From an uncultured Bacilli bacterium (GTDB taxonomy: Bacteria; Bacillota_I; Bacilli_A; RF39; UBA660): a stretch of DNA of 7,102 bases. The stretch is from contig CANRME010000066.1 in the NCBI GenBank assembly GCA_947631655.1, positions 1 to 7,102 of the forward strand, read 5' to 3'. Below, piece by piece: positions 1-3,774 of the stretch. Every line of letters begins with the position of its first letter. The stretch's first letter is position 1. Both the position numbers and the translations under genes were made by a program. Under the pieces are notes generated by a model. It searched no databases. It was not told the DNA's origin and saw only the letters and a list, made by a program, of their open reading frames with translations.

Positions 1-21
1 AAAAAACAATTAGAAAAGGAG
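1..21 (+). repeat. Leader repeat copy 1 with ribosome binding site
   Basis: These 21 bases are identical to 3680-3700, upstream of the second surface gene. They end in AAAAGGAG (14-21), placed 7 bases before the ATG at 29, an ideal Shine-Dalgarno for surface gene 1. The window starts inside this repeat, so its full length and the promoter of gene 1 cannot be seen. The identity ends sharply at base 22. Confidence 0.8.
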
Positions 22-28
22 AGATTTT

Positions 29-1726
29 ATGAAAAAATTTAATTTATTTGCAATCGGAGTTGTTGCAATGTTGATGGCGGCTACGGGTGTGTATGCTGAA
101 GACAATAATAATATTACTGAAGTTTCCGAATTAAAAGCTTGTTTATCACAAACAACAGATGCTACATGTCATGTTGCAAAAAGTCTTACTGGTGAAAAAG
201 CTCTGGATGAAGCTGTTACAGTAAATAAAAAAATTAATTTAACATTAGCTAAAGATGTTGTTGTTGAAACTAAAGCAGCTATTACTGTTGCTAAAGATGC
301 TTCATTAACTATTGATGGTGGTACTATTAGCCGTACTGATACTGCTATTGGTCAAGTTATTATTGTAAAGGAAGGAACTTTAAATGTTGACAATACAACA
401 TTAAAATCTACTATTAGTTCTACTGCTACTGAAACTTCTAAATCTGTAGTAGCTGTAATGGGTGGTAATGTAACAATGGGTGTTAACTCAGTAATTGATG
501 GTTATGCAGGTTTAATTGTGTATCCAACTAATTACCCTAGTGCTGGTTCTAATGCTGGTACTGTAACAATTAATTTAAATGGTAATATTACTGCTAAACA
601 ATATGCTGTTCAAGTTAATGGTAGAGTAACTGAAGGAACTGTAAAAGTTAATGTTAATGCTGGTACTTATAAATCTACTGAAAGTGCTGCATTATATGCT
701 GCTGGAATTGCTGATTGGGAAATTGGTAAAGATGTAAAGGTTAGTGGATTAGAAGCTATTCTTGCTAAAGCTGGTAAAGTTACAGTTAATGGTGGTACAT
801 TTACTGCTACAGGAAATACTGGTTCTGGTAGTGATAAGAACCTAAGAGCAGGTAGTGCTGCTGGTGCTACTGTTGCTGTTGTTGCAACTACAGGCTATAA
901 TACAGGTAGTGAAGATGGTATTGTTTTAAATATTGTTGATGGTACATTTACTTCAGACAAAGGGAATGTTTTATATCTTGATGATACAGCTGCGACTGGT
1001 ACTGTAATTCCAAATGTAAAAGGCGGCTCATTTGTAGCTAAAACTTCTAGTCAAGAAGCACTTAAAGTTGTTGCACTTGACGAAGCTAACGAAATCTTTG
1101 TTGAAGGTGGAAGTTTCAAAGGTAAAGAAAGCACTTCAGGTTTAGATGATAAATATTTAGCTGCAGATTTAAGTAGTGGTGAAGATGCTAAAGGTAATGT
1201 TATAGTAGGTACTCCACATACTATTAAAGTTAATGTTATTTTAGATAATGGGGTAAAAGTTTCTTATACAATACCTGCTGAATCTGATGATAAACTTAGC
1301 CGTGTAAATGGTGAAAAAATTGATTTAATTGAATTATTAAGTATTAATAAGAACGTTTCAGGTGATTCTTCTAAGAGATACGCTGTTAGATATACACTAT
1401 CTAATGGTACAACTGGTTTAGATGAATTTACAATGATTGATGATGATGTTACTGTTGATGCAGTAATCGTCATGGTTTCTTCTAAAACTAAACCAAGTGA
1501 AACAATTCCAACAACTCCAACTCCTGGTACTGATAATGAAGGTGAAAACCAAGGTTCAGAAAATCAAGGTGGAAACCAAGGATCAGAAAACCAAGGCGGA
1601 ACAACTGATGAAGATCTAGACAATCCAAACACATTAGACAACGTAACAAGCGTTGCAGCAATGGGCGGAATAAGTTTAGCAATCGCAGCAGCTGGAATTG
1701 CAACTCTAAAAAAAAGAGAAAACTAA
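29..1726 (+). CDS. Secreted, probably wall-anchored repetitive surface protein (beta-helix-like), intact copy
   Basis: This 565-residue protein looks exported and surface-anchored; I do not recognise a named gene. The start is fixed by AAAAGGAG seven bases upstream and by a classic signal peptide (KK at 2-3, hydrophobic 6-19, likely cut after VYA at 23). Residues about 60-375 are rich in Val/Thr/Gly/Asn with recurring NGGTFTA and GGSFVAK-type turns, as in parallel beta-helix adhesins. Residues about 395-485 form a separate domain ending FTMIDDDVTVDAVI, reminiscent of the beta-grasp repeats of Gram-positive surface proteins. A Pro/Thr then ENQG-repeat linker (488-526) leads to NPNTLDN (532-538), a hydrophobic Ala/Gly/Ile segment (541-560) and KKREN, the layout of a sortase sorting signal with an unusual motif. 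The only cysteines are C38 and C47, both kept in the paralogue at 3744-5426. Adhesion or antigen function is inferred; substrate is unknown. Confidence 0.88.
   Translation: MKKFNLFAIGVVAMLMAATGVYAEDNNNITEVSELKACLSQTTDATCHVAKSLTGEKALDEAVTVNKKINLTLAKDVVVETKAAITVAKDASLTIDGGTISRTDTAIGQVIIVKEGTLNVDNTTLKSTISSTATETSKSVVAVMGGNVTMGVNSVIDGYAGLIVYPTNYPSAGSNAGTVTINLNGNITAKQYAVQVNGRVTEGTVKVNVNAGTYKSTESAALYAAGIADWEIGKDVKVSGLEAILAKAGKVTVNGGTFTATGNTGSGSDKNLRAGSAAGATVAVVATTGYNTGSEDGIVLNIVDGTFTSDKGNVLYLDDTAATGTVIPNVKGGSFVAKTSSQEALKVVALDEANEIFVEGGSFKGKESTSGLDDKYLAADLSSGEDAKGNVIVGTPHTIKVNVILDNGVKVSYTIPAESDDKLSRVNGEKIDLIELLSINKNVSGDSSKRYAVRYTLSNGTTGLDEFTMIDDDVTVDAVIVMVSSKTKPSETIPTTPTPGTDNEGENQGSENQGGNQGSENQGGTTDEDLDNPNTLDNVTSVAAMGGISLAIAAAGIATLKKREN
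42..98 (+). repeat. 5' identity block shared by both surface genes (copy 1)
   Basis: These 57 bases are identical to 3718-3774 and encode most of the signal peptide (from about residue 6 to the cleavage site). The coding sequences diverge immediately after the predicted cleavage site. With the 140-bp block at the 3' end, it brackets the variable part of the gene. Confidence 0.85.
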
Positions 1727-1770
1727 TAAAATAGTTTAAATAAAGTTCACTAGAAATAGTGAGCTTTTTT
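1631..1770 (+). repeat. 3' identity block shared by both surface genes (copy 1)
   Basis: These 140 bases are identical, base for base, to 5331-5470. The block covers the NPNTLDN anchor segment, the membrane segment, the stop codon and the whole terminator up to its T-run. The two cassettes diverge at once after it. Synonymous differences occur just upstream (for example 1625-1630 versus 5325-5330), so the identity is probably kept by gene conversion or recent duplication rather than by protein constraint alone. Confidence 0.9.
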
Positions 1771-1771
1771 T
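1742..1771 (+). terminator. Rho-independent terminator of surface gene 1
   Basis: An 11-bp stem (1742-1752 with 1757-1767, one G-T wobble) closes on a GAAA tetraloop (1753-1756) and is followed by a run of seven T. It sits 15 bases after the stop of surface gene 1 and separates it from the abiE operon, which has its own promoter. An identical copy lies at 5442-5470. Confidence 0.93.
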
Positions 1772-1787
1772 ATGGAATAAATTTTTG

Positions 1788-1816
1788 TTGATTTTCACCA
1801 CAAAATACCGTATAAT
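1788..1816 (+). promoter_or_regulatory. Promoter of AbiE pair 1
   Basis: TTGATT (1788-1793) and a perfect TATAAT (1811-1816) are 17 bases apart, a good housekeeping-type promoter directly after the terminator. Transcription would start near 1823, leaving a leader of only about 13 bases that still includes the AGAGGTG ribosome site (1824-1830) before the ATG at 1836. Confidence 0.7.
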
Positions 1817-1821
1817 GGTAT
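1805..1821 (+). promoter_or_regulatory. Candidate AbiEi operator over the -10 box
   Basis: ATACC (1805-1809) and GGTAT (1817-1821) form an inverted repeat with a 7-base centre that contains the -10 hexamer. AbiEi antitoxins of the studied Streptococcus agalactiae system repress their own promoter through inverted repeats, so this is a plausible autoregulatory site. The arms are short and the assignment is inferred from position. Confidence 0.45.
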
Positions 1822-1835
1822 AAAGAGGTGAAAAT

Positions 1836-2426
1836 ATGATATTAACTAATAAAATGATTAAAAATGAATTAAAAAGTATTAGTAATATTAATAATAAGAT
1901 AAGTAGAGAAATAAAGAATGGTAATTTAATTAAGTTAAAGAATGGTTTATATGAAACAGATAGTACCATACCCGGATATTTACTTGCTACTACTATTTAT
2001 GGCCCTTCTTATTTATCATTTGATTTTGCTTTATCTTATTATGGATTAATACCAGAAAGGGTAGTTAATTATACTAGTGCTACTTATGATAAAAAGAAAA
2101 AGAAAGTTTATAAGAATAACTTTGGTTTATATTTATATCGAGATATACCTAAAAATGTTTATTATTTAGATGTTAAAATGATAGAAGAAAATGGGTATAC
2201 TTATCATATAGCTACTATGGAAAAAGCTTTATGTGATAAATTATATACTTTAAAACCTTTGAAAGATTTAAAAGAATTAGAATATATTTTATTTAAAGAT
2301 TTAAGAATTGATGAAGATAAATTCAAAACATTAAATAAAAAAGCAATATGTAATTTAGCTCAGAATTACCATTCTACGAATGTTAATTTATTAGCTAAAT
2401 ATATAAAGGAGGTTAATAATGAATAA
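1836..2426 (+). CDS. abiEi: Type IV toxin-antitoxin antitoxin / autorepressor, AbiEi family
   Basis: This 196-residue protein is the likely antitoxin and transcriptional repressor of the toxin gene it overlaps. Residues 1-40 resemble the N-terminal winged-helix DNA-binding region of the family, ending LIKLKNGLYE (31-40). The family core follows: YLSFDFALSYYGLIPERV (59-76), matching the conserved S-x-ALS-x-x-GLIPE pattern, then ATMEKALCDKLY (126-137), matching the conserved EKALxD motif. Length is normal for the family. The start is set by AGAGGTG five bases upstream. The reading frame overlaps the next gene by 8 bases, so the two are translationally coupled. In studied AbiE systems the antitoxin acts without binding the toxin (type IV); here that is inferred from homology. 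It is only distantly similar to the other AbiEi at 5536-6123. Confidence 0.88.
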   Translation: MILTNKMIKNELKSISNINNKISREIKNGNLIKLKNGLYETDSTIPGYLLATTIYGPSYLSFDFALSYYGLIPERVVNYTSATYDKKKKKVYKNNFGLYLYRDIPKNVYYLDVKMIEENGYTYHIATMEKALCDKLYTLKPLKDLKELEYILFKDLRIDEDKFKTLNKKAICNLAQNYHSTNVNLLAKYIKEVNNE

Positions 2427-3285
2427 AGTATTAGAAGAAATGTTAGAAAAATATCATCCTTTAAATATTAAAGATAAGACTAATGCTATTAAAGAAATAT
2501 TACAAGAAATAGTATTAAGTGGATTAAGTAGAGGAGGTTTCTTTAATGAAGCAGCATTTTATGGTGGTTCAGCTTTAAGAATATTTTATAAATTAAATAG
2601 ATTCTCTGAAGATTTGGATTTTGCTTTAGTAAGTCCTAATAAAGATTTTAGTTTAGATAAATATATACCTTATGTAAGTAAAGAATTAAATTCTTATGGT
2701 TTAAATTTAGACATAAAGATTAAAGAAAAGACTAAAGAATCTAATATTACTTCAGCATTTTTAAAAGGTGATACAAAAGAACATATTTTAATGTTTTTTC
2801 CAAAAGAAAACCTAGAAGAGTTATCATATTTATTAAAGGATATTAAAATTAAGTTTGAGATAGATATTAATCCTCCTGAAGGAGCAACATATGAGTTAAA
2901 ATATAAACTGCTTCCAACGCCGCATCAAATACAAGTATATGATGAGCCGTCGTTATTTGCGGGTAAAATTCATGCCATATTATGTAGAGGATGGAAAGAA
3001 AGAGTTAAAGGAAGAGACTTATTTGATTATGTATTCTTTCTTTCTAAAGAAACTAAATTTAACCTTAAATTATTAGAAAATAAATTAAAAGAATCTAAGT
3101 ATATCGATGCATCCGAAGTTTTAACTTTAGATAAAGTTAAAACTATGTTAATAGATAAATTTAAAAGCATTAATTATGATAATGCTAAAGAAGATGTGAT
3201 TTCGTTTATTGATAATACGTCATCTTTAGATATATGGGGCGAGGATTTCTTTATTACTATAACTGATAATTTATCAATTTCCTAG
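2419..3285 (+). CDS. abiEii: Nucleotidyltransferase toxin, AbiEii/AbiGii family
   Basis: This 288-residue protein is the likely cytoplasmic toxin of pair 1. The nucleotidyltransferase fold is shown by FYGGSALRIFYKLNRF (47-62) followed by D65 and D67 in SEDLDF, the family's GS...DxD metal and nucleotide site. KFEIDINPP (145-153) supplies a further acidic residue. AGKIHAILCR (181-190) and KGRDLFDYVFFL (197-208) match the conserved K and RDxxDl motifs. Family members (AbiEii, and MenT-type toxins that add nucleotides to tRNA 3' ends) use NTPs; the RNA target here is unknown. A perfect AAAGGAGG (2405-2412) lies six bases before the ATG, inside abiEi. All catalytic motifs are intact. The last codons and the stop TAG (3283-3285) come from the 106-bp direct repeat starting at 3277, so the natural C-terminus may have been trimmed. 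Confidence 0.9.
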   Translation: MNKVLEEMLEKYHPLNIKDKTNAIKEILQEIVLSGLSRGGFFNEAAFYGGSALRIFYKLNRFSEDLDFALVSPNKDFSLDKYIPYVSKELNSYGLNLDIKIKEKTKESNITSAFLKGDTKEHILMFFPKENLEELSYLLKDIKIKFEIDINPPEGATYELKYKLLPTPHQIQVYDEPSLFAGKIHAILCRGWKERVKGRDLFDYVFFLSKETKFNLKLLENKLKESKYIDASEVLTLDKVKTMLIDKFKSINYDNAKEDVISFIDNTSSLDIWGEDFFITITDNLSIS

Positions 3286-3382
3286 TAAGTAGGTCGCGGC
3301 ACGCCCCTCCAAAAGAAGAAGAAAAAGCAAACACCACCCGAAAAAAAGAAAAACAAAATAAAAAAATAAAATAAATAAAGAA
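3277..3382 (+). repeat. 106-bp direct repeat, cassette boundary copy 1
   Basis: This stretch is identical to 6997-7102 and sits in the same place, right after an abiEii gene. It begins with ATTT and the near-palindrome CCTAGTAAGTAGG (3281-3293), continues with GC-rich sequence (GTCGCGGCACGCCCC), then enters an A/G-rich tract. The right-hand copy runs off the window, so the full repeat may be longer. It contains no convincing ORF. Confidence 0.95.
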
Positions 3383-3420
3383 AAAAGAGAAAAAGGAAAA
3401 AGAAATAAAAAAAGGAAAAA
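3311..3420. other. Purine-rich, nearly T-free tract
   Basis: About 110 bases consist almost wholly of A and G on the + strand with occasional C and very few T, made of irregular AAAAAG, AAGAAG and AAATAAA words. The first 72 bases belong to the direct repeat; the rest is seen only here because the window ends. Such tracts can form unusual DNA structures or act as U-rich tails on the opposite strand. No function can be assigned. Confidence 0.7.
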
Positions 3421-3444
3421 GCAAAACGACAATAAGTCGTTTTG
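3407..3444 (-). terminator. Candidate terminator for leftward transcription
   Basis: CAAAACGAC (3422-3430) and GTCGTTTTG (3436-3444) form a perfect 9-bp stem with a 5-base loop. Read on the minus strand the hairpin is followed by C, five T, CC and seven T, a good intrinsic terminator shape. On the + strand the hairpin is followed by GAGATAACCC, so it would not terminate rightward transcription. It suggests a leftward transcript entering from the right, which I cannot otherwise identify. Confidence 0.55.
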
Positions 3445-3471
3445 GAGATAACCCTTTAGTTTGCATATAAT
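3442..3471 (+). promoter_or_regulatory. Possible weak promoter before the structured element
   Basis: A perfect TATAAT (3466-3471) has TTGGAG (3442-3447) 18 bases upstream, matching only the TTG of the -35 consensus. Transcription would start near 3478 and run into the structured element at 3490-3551. In DNA this AT-rich a chance TATAAT is common, so the support is weak. Confidence 0.3.
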
Positions 3472-3489
3472 AATGGGTAAAAGCATTTT

Positions 3490-3551
3490 AAAAAGGCAAG
3501 GGAAGTTTTTCCGCTAGAAACCCTCATCCCGAGTTGCTTTTTCCCCTTTTT
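3490..3551. ncRNA. Candidate structured RNA element of unknown class
   Basis: Nested pairings can be traced by hand. AAAAAGGCAA (3490-3499) pairs with TTGCTTTTT (3534-3542) with one bulged G; GGGA (3500-3503) pairs with TCCC (3527-3530); GTTTT (3505-3509) pairs with GAAAC (3517-3521, one G-T). An alternative, mutually exclusive stem pairs AAAAAGG (3490-3496) with CCTTTTT (3545-3551). A U-rich 3' side on the + strand resembles an attenuator, but the minus strand folds equally well, so the strand is undecided. I do not recognise a known riboswitch or small RNA consensus. Confidence 0.35.
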
Positions 3552-3556
3552 CCTTA

Positions 3557-3573
3557 GCGCCGGCGCCGGCGCC
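3557..3573. repeat. GC-only palindromic tract
   Basis: Seventeen consecutive G/C bases made of overlapping GGCGCC and GCCGGC units include the perfect 12-bp palindrome GGCGCCGGCGCC (3562-3573). In DNA this AT-rich the run stands out sharply. It lies between the structured element and the promoter of surface gene 2. It could be a protein-binding or recombination site, a very stable hairpin in RNA, or a sequence artefact. Confidence 0.6.
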
Positions 3574-3578
3574 TGCAG

Positions 3579-3602
3579 AAAATGTAAAAATTACCATTTT
3601 TT
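3579..3602. terminator. Weak AT-rich hairpin, possible bidirectional terminator
   Basis: AAAATGTAA (3579-3587) pairs with TTAC, a bulged C, and ATTTT (3591-3600) around an AAA loop, followed by more T on the + strand; the minus strand also ends in T-rich sequence. The stem is almost all A/T, so stability is low. It lies just before the TTGACA box of the next promoter. Confidence 0.3.
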
Positions 3603-3606
3603 AGTA

Positions 3607-3635
3607 TTGACATTTCTTTATTATCATAATATCTT
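3607..3635 (+). promoter_or_regulatory. Promoter of surface gene 2
   Basis: A perfect TTGACA (3607-3612) has TATCTT (3630-3635) 17 bases downstream. The predicted start near 3642 gives a leader of about 68 bases up to the ATG at 3710. This promoter probably lies in a part of the cassette that is also upstream of gene 1, but that stretch is outside the window. Confidence 0.6.
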
Positions 3636-3664
3636 TTCTTATCCCCACCCTGAAAGGAGATATG

Positions 3665-3688
3665 TTGTTTTTAATTTTCAAAAAACAA
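3665..3688 (+). promoter_or_regulatory. AT hairpin in the leader of surface gene 2
   Basis: TTGTTTTT (3665-3672) and AAAAACAA (3681-3688) can form an 8-bp stem with an 8-base loop just upstream of the Shine-Dalgarno. The 3' arm is part of the shared leader repeat. The stem is weak and may only act in context with the next hairpin. Confidence 0.3.
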
Positions 3689-3700
3689 TTAGAAAAGGAG
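3680..3700 (+). repeat. Leader repeat copy 2
   Basis: Identical to bases 1-21 and ending in the AAAAGGAG Shine-Dalgarno. The match stops exactly after GGAG; the next 17 bases (3701-3717) are unrelated to the 20 bases that carry the start codon of gene 1. Confidence 0.85.
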
Positions 3701-3709
3701 TTCCTCCTT
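3695..3709 (+). promoter_or_regulatory. Hairpin that would hide the Shine-Dalgarno of surface gene 2
   Basis: AAGGAG (3695-3700) is followed by TTC and then CTCCTT (3704-3709), its exact reverse complement, immediately before an ATG at 3710. The ribosome site could thus be sequestered in a tight 6-bp stem. That ATG opens only a 22-codon frame ending at 3776-3778, one base out of register with the surface protein. Confidence 0.6.
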
Positions 3710-3717
3710 ATGCTTTT

Positions 3718-3774
3718 ATTTATTTGCAATCGGAGTTGTTGCAATGTTGATGGCGGCTACGGGTGTGTATGCTG
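3718..3774 (+). repeat. 5' identity block shared by both surface genes (copy 2)
   Basis: Identical to 42-98. It retains the hydrophobic core of the signal peptide in the surface-protein frame, but the codons for the initiating Met and the KK residues are missing upstream. Confidence 0.85.

Larger units (their letters stand above)
3286..3743. other. Gene-free inter-cassette region
   Basis: No supported protein gene lies between the abiEii 1 stop and the in-frame ATG of surface gene 2. In order the region holds the remainder of the 106-bp repeat, a purine-rich tract, a hairpin that fits a leftward terminator, a possible promoter (3442-3471), a structured RNA candidate (3490-3551), a GC-rich palindrome (3557-3573), an AT hairpin (3579-3602), a consensus-like promoter (3607-3635), and the leader of surface gene 2. 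Short Phe-rich ORFs on the minus strand are products of the purine tract. Confidence 0.8.

Noticed and set aside
1488..1703. Leu-rich minus-strand ORF, recurring opposite the second surface gene at 5203-5403
   Set aside because: Its recurrence only reflects the conserved linker and anchor coding sequence on the other strand; no start signal is visible.
1736..1969. Hydrophobic minus-strand ORF across the abiE 1 promoter
   Set aside because: It overlaps the terminator, promoter and start of abiEi and is a product of AT-rich sequence read backwards.
3257..3486. Two overlapping minus-strand ORFs of about 70 codons encoding Phe-rich hydrophobic peptides, reminiscent of small type I toxins
   Set aside because: They are the complement of the purine tract, have no ribosome binding site, and run over the toxin stop codon and the direct repeat. 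Composition explains the hydrophobic residues.
3490..3551. tRNA or a known riboswitch
   Set aside because: No cloverleaf or CCA end is visible, and the conserved cores I compared from memory (purine, preQ1, fluoride, ykkC, ZTP) do not match.
3277..3620. Insertion sequence, integron attC site or CRISPR array at the cassette boundary
   Set aside because: There is no transposase or recombinase frame, no terminal inverted repeats, no attC-like paired core sites, and only one copy of the repeat per boundary without regular spacers.
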